64,000 nt of DNA, taken from Actinernus sp. WN-2022 (Eukaryota > Cnidaria > Anthozoa > Actiniaria > Actinernidae). Shown piece after piece: positions 22,541 to 32,985 of the stretch (its first letter is position 1; each line of letters begins with the position of its first letter). The notes beneath the pieces are model-generated. The model ran no database searches. It had not been told where the DNA came from and saw nothing but the letters and a program-made list of their open reading frames with translations. The DNA lies in NCBI GenBank assembly GCA_030867875.1, contig JAOWCC010000577.1, positions 86,657,740 to 86,721,739 on the forward strand, given 5' to 3'. The position numbers and the translations under genes are program-made.

Positions 22541-23609
22541 AAGTTTCATTTCTTATGGTTCAAGGCATGGTTTTCAGGGAAGAATACAAGAGGCCAAGTA
22601 AAACCTCAACAACAAGTCTTTATTTTATTTTGTTTTTTCGTTTTGCTTGTATTCTTTGTCTTGTTCCGTCTCTTCGTTTGTTTGTTTTGAATATTCTTTT
22701 GTCGGCTTTATCTTCATATTGTTATGCTAGTGCCGTCCGAAAATCATGTAAAATTAACGTACAGGAGAAGCACTCGATTAGTTTTTTTTCAAAAACTATT
22801 TTGCTAATCCTGTCTGTAAATATATATGTAATAAAAAAATAAAAAAATGACACATGCAATGTTCCTTTGAACTTCCTCCCAGTGATTTACCATTCAGTTT
22901 TGCACTGTATCAGTAGCTTTGTATATTTACTGGCAGCTACTTCAGCAGAGTTATGCATGTATCAGTGGCTTCTCCCAGGGGTCAACCCCCAGGTACCCTG
23001 GGGATTTGTCCAAATGCCCAATAAAACCTGTCATATCAAATCCCCTGGTGTAGGGCACTCAGCCATGAACCAAAGTGGGCTCCCCCCCCCACACACACAC
23101 ACAACGACAGGTAACACACAATTAATTCTGACAAGGTTCCCATGGATCCACCCCTGATGGAAGCGGCTGATGCATGCATTATTTACCCATCCATTTACAA
23201 CAACAACAACAAAGATTATTTAAAGGCAGCAGTCATGATTATGTTTTATGTAGTATGTAATCTTCTAGATTTAGCCTGTATATTTATAATATTTAAAATG
23301 TATATAGTGGCACCAAGGGAACTAGTACTACTACTACTAACAGCTAGAGGAGAGTGTCAATGTATTTAGCATGGTATTGCTATAATTGGGAACAAATTCA
23401 TTTACTCTCTATCTATACGACTATATAATTCCACTACACTTGAGGGCATGGTCATGCACTACCAGAGATTTGGTTGCATTCTCAGTGTCGGCCTACGATT
23501 TAACATTGTGATCCAAGAAGTAAAAATCTATCATCCTAGGGAAAATAAGACTGAGTTTGTACTCTTTCTCGTCATATTTATTTATTTATTAACACTGTAT
23601 TAATTGTAT
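22541..23609. other. 1.1-kb stretch without a supported gene
   Basis: Contains T-rich tracts (22,620-22,690), a CAAC/ACAC microsatellite patch near 23,083-23,105 and a short ACT microsatellite near 23,322-23,340. Two frames of about 95 codons show no domain. Confidence 0.35.
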
Positions 23610-23611
23610 TA

Positions 23612-23804
23612 CTATATATAGCCATATATAAGCAATGCCTTTATGTAGGACGACACGAATTTTTACCAAAAATACATGTACAATAGAATACGATACAATA
23701 CAATTCAATACAACAATAGAACGCAACACAATACAATAAAATAGAATATAATTTGGTAGCAATTCGTGTCGTCCTACATGAAGGGATGGCCTATATATAT
23801 ATGC
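23612..23804. mobile_element. MITE of about 190 bp with TGTAGGACGACACGAATT arms
   Basis: ATGTAGGACGACACGAATT at 23,643 and AATTCGTGTCGTCCTACAT at 23,761 are perfect inverses. The pairing extends outwards through cctt/aagg and a TATATA stretch. The loop is a low-complexity ACAATA repeat. Confidence 0.8.
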
Positions 23805-23854
23805 CACCGTATATATTGTAAATACCTTGACAACATGGAATAGTTTGTATAAGT

Positions 23855-23988
23855 TGAAGTGAATTAACCGGCGGAGATCAACACTAAACTTATATTATAA
23901 ACAACTGCTCGAATGGCCGCCATGCGGTTTCACTCGTTGATCCCAGCATGATTTGCATCAATCGTCACCTGCATACATTATGCATACA
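23855..23988 (-). repeat. 3' LTR of the gypsy element
   Basis: 134 bp matching 27,013-27,141 with a few differences, including a 5-base insertion in the ttatattataaac region and single changes such as cggcgg/cgggcgg. The difference between the LTRs indicates the insertion is not brand new. Confidence 0.85.
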
Positions 23989-24256
23989 TTACATCTCCTC
24001 CCATCTTAGCTAACGACTAACATTTGCCGAACGGCAGTCCAAAACTCAAACTGACTATCCAGTAATGTTTGTATGGTCTCATACATCTTAAACATAATCA
24101 AAAGATCTGAAACGTTGAAAGTTTAGGTTGTCACAAAATCTTTTAAGTAATTGGGAGCTCTCCTTTCACGTTGGGGTCTCACTGACAACGTCTGCTGTGG
24201 CAGTGCTTGGGCAGCGACAGGCCTCAGAGTGCCTTCCTCAGTACTTGGTTTAAATA

Positions 24257-24754
24257 CTAGAACAGGAGCATCATTCGGATGCTTCTCTGCCACAGGGACA
24301 ACAATGTTTGGTTCTTGGGTTGCAGTCGCGTCAGGCGGATCTTCATTCCTAACGGTGGCGTACAGTGGCTCTTCAGTAGATGATTGACATGTCGACGGGT
24401 AACTACATCATCTTCATATTTGACTGTATATGAAAGTGGACCTGTTTTACTCTCTATGTGAGCACTCCTCCACTTCGGACCTGTGCTGAAGTTCTTCACC
24501 AGTACTCTCTCCCCTTCTGCAAACTGTCGTCCTTTCATCTTGTTATCATGGTTATCCTTCTGGGAGAGCTGTTGTGTTTCCACTCGTTGTAGGACTTCTG
24601 GCCGGATGTGATCAAGTCGGGTTCTCAGACGGCGATTGAATAGGAGCTCTGCTGGTGTGAACCATGTCGTCGTTTGTGGCGTTGATCGGTAAGCTAACAA
24701 GAATTTGCTTAGTTTGGCCAGAAGTGTTCCTCCTGACTTCTCCAGCTTCTTCAT
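24257..24754 (-). pseudogene. gypsy integrase C-terminal part
   Basis: Begins in the last third of the integrase catalytic domain (FLLAYRSTPQTTTWFTPAEL near residues 18-37) and runs into the C-terminal GPY/F-like region (KTGPLSYTVKYEDDVVTRRH). It has no start of its own. The second catalytic Asp segment lies just upstream in minus sense near 24,840, in broken frames. No chromodomain is seen. Confidence 0.8.
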
Positions 24755-24856
24755 TCCCTAGAAGGATGTCTGGGAGCTGTCTTTACGTGTACACTGCCAT
24801 TTTGGACATGAATTCAGCAAACTCCACGCTGGTAAACCCTGTTTCATTGTCAGAGA

Positions 24857-25900
24857 TTAACATCTATTAACATCTATGTGTATGCGTGACCATGGCCTTT
24901 CAGGCCATTCCAAGGGGTGGAGTGGGGCAGCAGCCGGTACTGCTCTGTGAAGTTGGCACACTTCACAAGTTTTGACCTTTTCCTCGATGTCTACGTCCAG
25001 CCCAGGCCACCAAAAGTAACTGCGGGCTAGATTTTTCATCCGCACAATGCCTGGATGACTTGCATGCAAGCCCTCCAGAAGGCTCTCCTGACCCTGCCTG
25101 GGTATAACCACCCGATTACCCGATAATATACACCCATTGTGTGTAATTAATTCGTCTCTCCTGACATAGTAGGGCTGCATGCTCCTATCCGGACATTTAC
25201 TACTCCAACCATGTTGAACACTTCTCAAGACCCTTTTCAGCACTGAGTATTTAGCTGTCCATTCTGCAGTCACTGGCTTGGACGCCAGCTGCTCCATCAA
25301 GAGTATCGTTTCACCGGGTATGGGTGTCTGTGTCACAGTGTCCTTCAATGGTAACCGACTAATGCCATCGACATGTTGACTTCCCTCTTTGTAGAGACGT
25401 TCATAGGTGTAGGCTGCTAGAAGTAAGGCCCACCGCTGAATCCTAGGTGAAGCCATCACAGGGACTCCTTTCTCTGACTTGAACAGGCCCAGAAGTGGCT
25501 TGTGGTTAGTGTAGATCTGAAATTTCTGTCTATATAGGTATTGGTGAAACTTCTTGATTCCAAATACCACAGCTGCTCCTTCCTTGTCTACTTGTGCATA
25601 GTTTTTCTCTGCAGCTGATGATGTCCTGGATGCGTAAGTAATCGGTCTCTCGTGTCCATCTATCCTGTGTGATAGGACCGCACCTAGTCTGTAGGGTGAG
25701 GCATCACAAGATAGAACAAGGTCCTTACTAGGATCATAGTGTACTAGTAGGTCTGACGAATCCAACATTCCCTTGGCTTTATTCCAGGCCTCCACCTGTC
25801 TCTTACCCCACTTCCACTTGCAGTCCTTAGCAAGGAGTTCATGTAATGGGGCTAAGATGGTTGACAAATGTGGCAAGTAACAAGCATAGTAATTCAACAT
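24857..25900 (-). pseudogene. gypsy RT thumb, RNase H and integrase N-terminal part
   Basis: An open stretch of 347 codons. Residues 1-50 are the RT thumb/connection. Residues 60-190 are RNase H with CDAS at 65-68; the usual DHKPL is NHKPL near 132, losing a catalytic Asp. The integrase zinc finger (LHASHPG with CEVC, HHCC pattern) lies at about 278-316. The frame ends at IHIDV, the first integrase catalytic Asp, followed by an immediate stop. There, ATTAACATCTATTAACATCT forms a short direct repeat, consistent with a deletion junction. Confidence 0.85.
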
Positions 25901-26363
25901 TCCAAGGAATGCTTGAAGTTCCTTGACATTTGTAGGATCTTGGGACTCTTGGATGGCTCTCTCCGTTCCTTAACATATTGTCCTCTTTGGACCGCTTGTT
26001 AAATGTTGCCTCATCAATAACAGTTGTGGATGTACCGGTATCAATTTCCATGGGTAACTCGACTCCATTAACTGACAGTGAAACATGATATGGATTATTA
26101 CCCTTGCTTGAACTTACAACAAACCGGTGATTATACATATCTTCACCATCACAATTGTTTTCCTCATCATCATCAACATGGTGTAAGTTATTTGATTTTT
26201 CCCAACTAAACTGTCTTCCCCGATTTCTGATGTGGAGTTGGAGTCCTTGCCCCCCTGAATCTGCCTGGCCTGCACTACGATTGGGGCATTTATCCGCAAT
26301 GTAACCCCTTTGTTTACAAGAATAGCAGTTCAGTTCCTTAAATTTATATGATTTCCCCCACAC
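25839..26363 (-). pseudogene. gypsy nucleocapsid knuckle and aspartic protease
   Basis: A CX2CX4(H)X4C knuckle at residues 13-26 has Tyr in place of His at 21. A retroviral-type protease with DTG at 108-110 and VIDEATF after it follows. About 25 residues after DTG the protein runs out of family and, in the other frame, the text is already RT thumb. The RT palm (with its YxDD box) is therefore deleted between protease and thumb, near 25,950-25,990. Confidence 0.82.
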
Positions 26364-26527
26364 CTAAAACACGGCTTAAAATAAGGTCGGTGTTGTTGAT
26401 TTTGGCCCGTACCTCTCTTTACATCACTTGTTCCACGTACCTGATTCACATTCTCGGACAACTTCGAAACCTGTAGATCCACCATGTTCTTTGCCGCCAT
26501 TTCCATTGCCGTAATAATTTCATATGC

Positions 26528-26993
26528 CTATGAAATGTTGTCTTTTTCACCCAGCAGTCGTCTCTGCATCCTGTCGTTCCTTATCCCATACACAATCCTG
26601 TCCCTTATCATGGTTTCCAAGGTCTCATTGAACTCACAATATTCTGCCAAGTTCCTGAGAGCTGCTACGAAATTCGCCATTGACTCGCTTTCATGACGAA
26701 CACGGTTATTAAACTTAAATCTTTGAACAATTTCCGACGGTTTCGGCGCAAAATGATCTTGGATTAACTGAATTAGCTCTTGATAAGACTTTGCTCCTGG
26801 TTTCACTGGAGCTAGAAGGTCACACATAAGTTTGTATACCTTGCTTCCACACACGCTCAAGAGTATTGTCCGTCGTTTGGCTTTGTCGGCCTATTTCATT
26901 CGCTTCGAAATACTGTCCTAATTGTTCTGTGTAATGCTCCCAGGTTTCGCATTTCTCATCAAAAGCATCTACTCTACCAAAAAGAGTCGCCAT
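26528..26993 (-). pseudogene. gypsy gag, frameshifted
   Basis: An ATG at 26,993 opens MATLFGRVDAFDEKCETWEH, typical of invertebrate gypsy gag N termini. Near 26,890 the family text moves to another frame and continues with HFAPKPSEIVQRFKFNNRVR and a SMANFVAALRNLAEYCEF segment, the conserved capsid region of this group. One indel separates the two halves. Confidence 0.8.
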
Positions 26994-27012
26994 TATTTCC
27001 TCGTCGCCAATA

Positions 27013-27141
27013 TGAAGTGTATTAACGGGCGGAGATCAACACTAAACTTATAAACAACTGCTCGAATGGCGGCCATGCGGTTTCACTCGTTCATCCCAGC
27101 ATGCTTTGCATCAATCGTGACCTGCATACATTAGGCATACA
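27013..27141 (-). repeat. 5' LTR of the gypsy element
   Basis: 129 bp, partner of 23,855-23,988. The PBS-like TGGCGACGAGG lies three bases inside it in minus sense. Confidence 0.85.
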
Positions 27142-27240
27142 TAATATACAGATGGTTTCAATGGAGCTTCAATACATCGAAGTAAGGCGTTCGGGTCAAT
27201 ACTGCTGAAACGACTGTTCGTAATATAAAGCTATAGGCGG

Positions 27241-27398
27241 TTTGCACTATTACGTCAGATGAATATAACTACCAGAATCCTTTGCGCTGATTCTTTTGTT
27301 CGTCTTGAACCATGTCTTGGTATTCTCGAGTCTGAATAAGAAAAAATAACGCGAAAAGGATTCTGGTAGTTGTAGTCAACTGATGTAATAGTGCAAAT
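27241..27398. mobile_element. 158-bp MITE with TTTGCACTATTAC ends
   Basis: TTTGCACTATTACGTCAG at the left and CTGATGTAATAGTGCAAA at the right are inverses with one mismatch. The pairing continues through AACTACCAGAATCCTTT against AAGGATTCTGGTAGTT. Arms are about 48 bp. Confidence 0.8.
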
Positions 27399-27806
27399 TG
27401 TGAATTGTAAGAAGACGAGAGAAGTGCGGAGATCCGCTTCGCGTCGTGCATCTTCCAACACTCCTCTCGTCTTCCTGTAACGCAACGGGTCACACAAAGG
27501 GGAACGTCACCACTAGTGCCCGAAGGGACGCACCTTCCTTCGGAGAACAGACACTCACTCAAAAAGACGAGACAAAAAAATACAAATATAACTACTTTAT
27601 TGTACTAATTAACTTTGCAAATGGACGGCCTTACGTTTACAGTACAAAGTCAATAGATTAATCATTGTCCGCTCGCCGCTTTGACTCGACTTAGTAACTT
27701 TGAGTGTTCACATTTTCCCTCTGTTTTGGCTTTTCTACACTCCACACTATTTGGCTTCCTCTTCTTTCGCAAAATCCGCTTGTTCTTCTTTTGTAACAAC
27801 ACGTTC
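27399..27806. other. intergenic, no supported gene
   Basis: Two overlapping frames of 71-97 codons without domains. Nothing else noticed. Confidence 0.35.
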
Positions 27807-27954
27807 TGCGAATCTCCCGACGACCGTGTCTTGCGAATCTCCCGACGACCGTGTCTTGCGAATCTCCCGACGACCGTGTCTTGCGAATCTCCCAGCGACC
27901 GTGTCTTGCGAATCTCCCAGCGACCGTGTCTTGCGAATCTCTTGGCGACCGTGG
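27807..27954 (+). repeat. 25-bp minisatellite, six copies
   Basis: Units of TGCGAATCTCCCGACGACCG plus TGTCT begin at 27,807, 27,832, 27,857, 27,882, 27,907 and 27,932. Units four and five carry CAGCG for CGACG, and the last carries TTGGCG. Because 25 is not a multiple of three, overlapping frames all stay open and are artefacts. Confidence 0.92.
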
Positions 27955-28914
27955 AGTTGCTGGACCCCTTGAATCAGAAGTCTAAATGCCGCTACGCTCG
28001 CACTGATGATTCTCAGTAGTGAAATCAGCTCGCCTTCAACTCAATCTCTCTCCTGGCTCTCCTGTCATATCTACTTATTCTCCCCTCACACTCTAGTTTT
28101 GGGCGTATTTAAATATCTCTATAATTACTTATTTACACGCGGTATTGTTAGAAAAGAAAAGTATAAAGAACTAACGAATACAGTTATGTGACGTAACAAC
28201 ATACTCCGACTAAACTTACTTTAAATAAACAAGATTACGTAACGTATAGAAAAGTTATGTAACACACTACGAAATTACATAACGCTAAATAAACGCCGCT
28301 ACAGACAGACAATAAAACATTGTAAGAAGGAATATCGTGACACTTCCTAGCCAGAGACAAATAAGGATCACTGAAGGAATTGTGGAAAAAATACAAACGA
28401 AGACGATCACAAGTTATTTACACTCACTAAAGTAAACGCTCAGATTGCAATATGGTCCGCATGCATTGATGTTTTGTGTCCTTGGGCATAACCACAACGC
28501 AAAGCGCTGACAATGCGCCGATAAACCGTCTCCACTGCAGAAATTAGTATCCTATTCGCATCATTCTCTTTATGCTCGTGCAATAAGAATGGGCATTGTC
28601 GCCCAAGTTCAGGTAGAAAGAGAGCAGAATTAGCAGCAGGGAGGGGGGAAGGGACGGAAAAACTGAACTCGGTCGAAAGGAAGGGGAGCGAAAGGGAATG
28701 ATCGAACGCTATAGTGGAGGAAGGTCATCCCGGTACTAGAGGCGATAGCGATCCTGACGCGAAGTGTGCGACGAACCTTGGTGGAGTTCTTATTTATGCT
28801 CGCTCTGGAAAGGACTGGTGCGAATAGTATCCTATTTTTTTTCTTATGGCTTGTTATATTCAAACATTAATTGTAACCTATAAACAAGTGTGAATAAATT
28901 GAACTTGAACTTGT
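27955..28914. other. 1-kb stretch without a supported gene
   Basis: Near 28,190-28,300 there are recurring acgtaac/gtaacac words (ttatgtgacgtaacaac, ttacgtaacgtatag, ttatgtaacacac), perhaps decayed repeat text. No domain-bearing frame. Confidence 0.35.
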
Positions 28915-29035
28915 AGTGTGTCCAAAACAGTTTATGTAGTGGGGAGTGTGTGAGGAGTAAAAGCAGGCCCACACCAGCCGGTAAGCTGTAATACTCAGCC
29001 TGCTATAACAAATAAAATATTCACTTTATTTATTT
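28915..29035 (+). repeat. SINE-tail-like repeat, plus copy
   Basis: gtccaaaacag..GTAGTGGGGAGTGTGTGAGG AGTAAAAGCAGGCCC is nearly the reverse complement of 32,640-32,740, where it follows a tRNA-like head. Here the head is missing, so this is a 5'-truncated SINE. Confidence 0.65.
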
Positions 29036-29063
29036 AACTCCCTTGTACTTCGCTCTAGTGCCA

Positions 29064-29188
29064 TGCTCTGGATTACTCAGTGAATAAAAATGAGAATATA
29101 TGACAGAAAATGGCAATTGGCTTCTTTGACTAGACTGACTGTATTTTCCAAATATGGTACTTTTTATTCACTGAATAATCCAGAGCAA
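29064..29188. mobile_element. 125-bp MITE with TGCTCTGGATT ends
   Basis: TGCTCTGGATTACTCAGTGA at 29,064 and TCACTGAATAATCCAGAGCA at 29,169 are inverses with one mismatch, extended by AATAAAAA/TTTTTATT. Confidence 0.8.
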
Positions 29189-29539
29189 ATTGGGGCCGCT
29201 GTTACACGTTTAAACTCCCTTATGTTTCTGATAAGAATAAATAATATACTCTTCATACAATCAGGAAGAGCCCTAGACCACTAATGCAATTTATTTACAA
29301 TGGCTGCTTTTTTTGTCTTTTAGAAAACAATATTCTTTTTAGCAGGGTTTAGCAACCCATACTTTCCAGCATTTTTAGAAATCAATTGCTTTTAATTTCA
29401 GAATTCATCGACTGATAATTTCCAACTTCATGGTCCAAGCACAACTGAAAAAGTACCTAGCATACAATTGTATATGTAACAACTAATATATTATATGTCC
29501 TTCATGTGGAAGTAGTCACATGTCAAACTAGCTAACAGA

Positions 29540-29655
29540 TATTTTCAGCCACAAGTTCTTTCAATTCAGTCTGTAGTTTAATATTACTTTCTTTTCAATA
29601 ATAGTTCCCTGAGGATCTTTAGAATTATAACAAACTTGGGTGTTGTTGAATGAAA
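29540..29655 (-). repeat. dispersed repeat, inverted partner of 16,481-16,600
   Basis: cagccacaagttctttcaat, ctgtagtttaatattacttt and cttttcaataatagttccct are the reverse complement of text at 16,490-16,590, with scattered differences. Confidence 0.65.
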
Positions 29656-29711
29656 TTCAAAATTCTTTGAGTTAAGTCAAGGTGCAGGACTTAATAATTG
29701 TCTGATAATTT

Positions 29712-30363
29712 GGGAGTGGACAAAACACTGACCCCCAGTCGATGGACTACCTAAATGGACTAACCCCCCCCCCCCCCCCCCCCCAAAAAAAAACATTCTG
29801 GGCAAGTAACTGTTGTAAGGAGCTTGTATCATACCTTCATTGTGCTGTAACTCGTATTGTGCCATCATTCCGCGGCAAAAATGAATAACCACAGGCATCC
29901 CAAGCTAAACTTTTGTATTTCGGGTTACCTGTGGTTGTTACCTCGAGAAAACTCTGTGAATGTATTTTCCTCATAACATGTAACACTTATCTTCAAAAAT
30001 AAAATAGCAATAGTTTATGTAGTTGATCGAGTGGTACTTTCACTCTGGTTATGTTTTTATCTTGTATTTCTCTAATCGTCAATGAAACCAAGCGGTAATG
30101 ACCACAGGTAACCCGAAATAGAAACGTAGAGGTTGGGAAGCCTGTGGTTATTCAAAATGGCTGCGGAACGACATGAATACCGGTATTATTATGCGGGCTA
30201 CAATGATGGCAAATCATGAATATTATACGAGCTACAACACAAAGAAGGTATAATACAAGCTCCTTACAGCAGTTCCTTGCTCAGGATGGTATTTTTGGGG
30301 TAGTCCATTTGGGTAGTCCACTAGGTAGTCCATGGACTGGAGGTCAGCGTTTTGTCAGCTCCC
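29712..30363. mobile_element. 650-bp foldback element flanking KCTD 3 (copy 1)
   Basis: Arms of about 250 bp: GGGAGtGGACAAAACaCTGA at the left against TCAGCGTTTTGTCAGCTCCC at the right, then CTGTTGTAAGGAGCTTGTAT against ATACAAGCTCCTTACAGCAG, and TTTCGGGTTACCTGTGGT against ACCACAGGTAACCCGAAA near the centre. A C21 tract sits in the left arm. A reduced copy lies at 38,173-38,590. Confidence 0.8.
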
Positions 30364-31428
30364 TGATAATTTCCATATCTGCAGCTGTATTGTGAAAACC
30401 ATAATTTTCATGTAGTAGTGCCAGTGTTTATTCCTACGTCTTGCAGCTAGGAGACTGAAATTTATAACATCAGGCCACAAAGAAACATTCGATTGATCCA
30501 CTTGGTATCTGGATCAATGCTGGGTCATTTCATATCTTTTATAGTTCGAAGATAATTAAGATTGTCATATCTGCGAGATCAATTTTCGTTCCCGAATTTT
30601 TAAAAGTACTCCTGACCAAGAATGGCGAGATAGTGCTGAAACTGTCATAACGGTCAGATCCATGAACTAAGAAATCTGCCTATATATTGACTACTAAATT
30701 TGAAGCTATTACTTTTGAGTGGAACGAATAAATAACGACACTTCGAGCTGGTAGTCGTACATTTTATGTGTTTACTAACAAAATATTATTCCATGCATTT
30801 CAGTTCTCGCCATATCTTCTCTTCTTCGTCAAATATGAGAAATTTCGATCCAAATTCCGTAGCCATAGAAAACATCTTGTCATTTCAGTCAAAGAAACCT
30901 TTGGTTTCACCAAAATATTATGGCTATAAGAATGGCCGAAAACTTGTAGAATCCCACTCCAAGAAAATGTGTTCGTGACTATTGCGCAACAATTGCGATT
31001 TGCGACGGAGAATAAAAAAAATCTACAGGCCTAGACTCGGGCGGCCAAAGGCCTGGCCCAAGTAATTATGAGAATAAATTTGTTGCCAGATTTTCGGAAC
31101 GGCTACACCACACACGTTGTTTGGATAAATCGCTTTAATATTCAATATTTAAGTTCATTGTAAATGATAACAATAATATAAACTGCAATAGCTTGATATT
31201 AATATACAATAGAGGCTAACCCATCAAAGGCGAGGACAATAAAATAACATTTAATATGATGGAATAAAAACGATTTCTCGCCGATTCGTTGTGCTATTAC
31301 AATAGACGTTGTAATCTTAGGCGAGTTTAGAGTTCAGTCATAATTTCAGATTCCAACTGATACAGTACAGCACACGATACTAGTATAAGGTCAGTTATTG
31401 TGTAAGCATGCGAGTAAGTATAACGTCA
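30364..31428. other. 3' flank of KCTD 3, duplicated downstream of KCTD 4
   Basis: Matches 38,600-39,627 in order. It includes a patch (30,895-31,050) related to the array spacer: AAACCTTTGGTTTCA, the bi-directional GGCCAAAGGCCTGGCCC and AATAAATTTGTTGCCAG. From 31,090 on (cacacacgttgtttggataa) it is the common 3' flank of every array gene. Confidence 0.6.
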
Positions 31429-32082
31429 TTACTTTCTTGCAAAAACCCACTCAGTGCACTGATCGACGAGGTCTCTTGAAATCTTGAGCTTAAGGCCATG
31501 TGCGAGGAAAAGGCGACTGAATAAACCTGCGTGCAGTTTACAGTTAGAAACCCATTCAATTAGTAGTGCGTTCTGCTTCCCGGGCGGTCTTAGGTGAACG
31601 GTGATGTATTTCCCCCAGGCGATCAGGTTATCCACTTTTAAATGCTTATAAAGATCCGAGCCGTATCCTTCATCATATATGGGATGAAGTACTGCTCGGA
31701 TGGTCTCTCTGTTTCCTTCAACACGATAAATACCTAGAAAGTCAGCAAAAATACGAAGGACCTCAGACTGGCGTTCTTTGTTCTTGTTCACTTCCTCCTT
31801 CAAGGCGTCCACTCGGTAAAACTCAGCTTCCCTCAGCAGCAGTTCATGCTCAGTAAAGTCCTCAGGTAAAGACAGCTTCCCGTCCCGCATGAAGTTCAGA
31901 ATATGGCGGAAGACTTTTGGATCACGATCGATGAAAGTGGTAAACTGACCGCCTCCGGTTTCATTTGACTCCAGAATGTATTCCAGACCAACGGCAAACA
32001 AGGATTGAGGATATTTGCCTCGAATCGTTGCCATCGTTGTGGTAAAAAAGGTTCCTCCAACATTCAGTTTTACAATTTCCAT
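31429..32082 (-). CDS. KCTD-like BTB/T1 protein (KCTD 3), intact, 217 aa
   Basis: Uninterrupted from an ATG at 32,082. T1 domain: MEIVKLNVGGTFFTTTMATI at 1-20, a linker PQSLFAVGLEYILESNETGG at about 25-44, FTTFIDRDPKVFRHILNFMR at about 47-66, LSLPEDFTEHELLLREAEFY at about 70-89 and a charged helix to 105. The C-terminal domain (about 107-217) has IYRVEGNRETIRAVLHPIYD, EWVSNCKLHAGLFSRLFLAH and the end CTEWVFARK. It is the only intact full-length member of the array family and probably represents the ancestral form of both type A (18 residues shorter) and type B. Just before the ATG the minus strand reads CTATAACTTGCAG, a possible splice acceptor for a 5'-UTR intron. Upstream at 32,243 lies a six-unit stub of the minisatellite that is large in later units. 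Confidence 0.88.
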   Translation of the reverse strand: MEIVKLNVGGTFFTTTMATIRGKYPQSLFAVGLEYILESNETGGGQFTTFIDRDPKVFRHILNFMRDGKLSLPEDFTEHELLLREAEFYRVDALKEEVNKNKERQSEVLRIFADFLGIYRVEGNRETIRAVLHPIYDEGYGSDLYKHLKVDNLIAWGKYITVHLRPPGKQNALLIEWVSNCKLHAGLFSRLFLAHGLKLKISRDLVDQCTEWVFARK

Positions 32083-32242
32083 CGTAAATCTGCAAGTTAT
32101 AGATTACAAATGATTTTACAGGCTAGAGGTTCGTTGATTGTTTCTGGTTGAATGACAAAGAAAAGCTGAATAATGCAAGGTTTAGTTTTTCGTAGAAAAG
32201 TGAATAATGTATGAGGTCACCATTCTATTGTTGCTAATACGG

Positions 32243-32283
32243 GAATGGAGAATGTGGAATGGAGAATGTGGAATGGACAATAT
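32243..32283. repeat. seed of the 7-bp minisatellite upstream of KCTD 3
   Basis: Reads as about six heptamers: gggaat, GGAGAAT, GTGGAAT, GGAGAAT, GTGGAAT, GGACAAT. The same heptamers open every minisatellite at this relative position in later units, so this copy shows the unexpanded state. Confidence 0.85.
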
Positions 32284-32639
32284 TACACGTTTCAAAAGGA
32301 AATTAAATCCTAAATACAATGCTACGTAACCAACAATACGCTACAAGCAATAGTCCCTCAATAATTCCTACCAGAAACGTTAATAAAGGAATGATTCTCA
32401 CCTTCAAGTTTCAAGTAGATGAAAAACGTCTTCACTCGATAAAAATATGAAGTGAATGACCAAGGAACAGCGAGATCACGTGGCAACACTTCTGAAGAGT
32501 GCGCAATGCATTGTGGCTCCCCTGCACCGTCACACGTGCGTTCTATTGTTATATAATAATATTGCACGTGACCTTCTCAATTAAAAACTACAATACAACA
32601 AGCCAGCAGAAAAACATAAAAATTCTATTCGCAAGCAAA
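32284..32639. other. spacer, nothing recognised
   Basis: AT-rich sequence between the minisatellite seed and the SINE. No frame or repeat is supported. Confidence 0.35.
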
Positions 32640-32910
32640 TATTTCATTTATTTGTTATAGCAGGTTGAGAGCTGGCGGGGCCTGCTTTTACTCCTCACAC
32701 ACTTCCCACTACATTTGTTTTGGACTGACACTACACTCGACTCACAGTTGATTTTTACGGAGGAAGGAAAACCGGAGAACCTGGAGAAAAACCCTCGAAT
32801 ACAGATAAGGCATCAACAACAAACCTAACTCACATACGGTGCCCGAGCCGGGAATCGAACCCGGGACCGCAGCGGTGAGAGGCGAGTGTTTTACCACTGC
32901 GCCAACCTGC
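32640..32910 (-). mobile_element. tRNA-derived SINE, nearly complete
   Basis: On the minus strand: head GGTTGGCGCAGTGGTAAAAC (A box), CTCGCCTCTCACCGCTGCGG, CGGGTTCGATTCCCGG (B box, canonical), then a body with TTTTTCTCCAGGTTCTCCGG and CTTCCTCCGTAAAAATCAA, and a tail GTAGTGGGAAGTGTGTGAGG. Head and tail are found apart at 17,026, 17,430 and 28,915. The 3' tail lies near 32,640. Confidence 0.82.
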
Positions 32911-32985
32911 ATTAGTATTCTCTATATATAGAGAATACTAATAAGGCTAAATGTTTTCTGTTGTTTCATAGCCTTATTAGTATTA

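Larger units (their letters stand above)
23855..27141 (-). mobile_element. Ty3/gypsy-type LTR retrotransposon, internally deleted
   Basis: Direct repeats of about 130 bp at both ends (23,855-23,988 and 27,013-27,141) begin TGTATGC and end CACTTCA on the minus strand, obeying the TG..CA rule. Just inside the right LTR is a primer-binding-site-like TGGCGACGAGG (26,999-27,009, minus). Order on the minus strand: gag, zinc knuckle, aspartic protease, RT thumb with RNase H, and integrase pieces. At 3.3 kb it is well short of a complete element. The polymerase palm and part of the integrase core are absent, and frameshifts are present. It cannot be autonomous. Confidence 0.88.

Noticed and set aside
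24664..24870. Plus-strand frame
   Set aside because: A shadow of the gypsy integrase on the minus strand.
27807..27954. CRISPR array
   Set aside because: The 25-bp units are directly adjacent with no spacers, and the context is eukaryotic.
27681..28019. 112-codon frame over the 25-bp minisatellite
   Set aside because: The repeat keeps overlapping frames open for most of its length; the flanks carry no domain.
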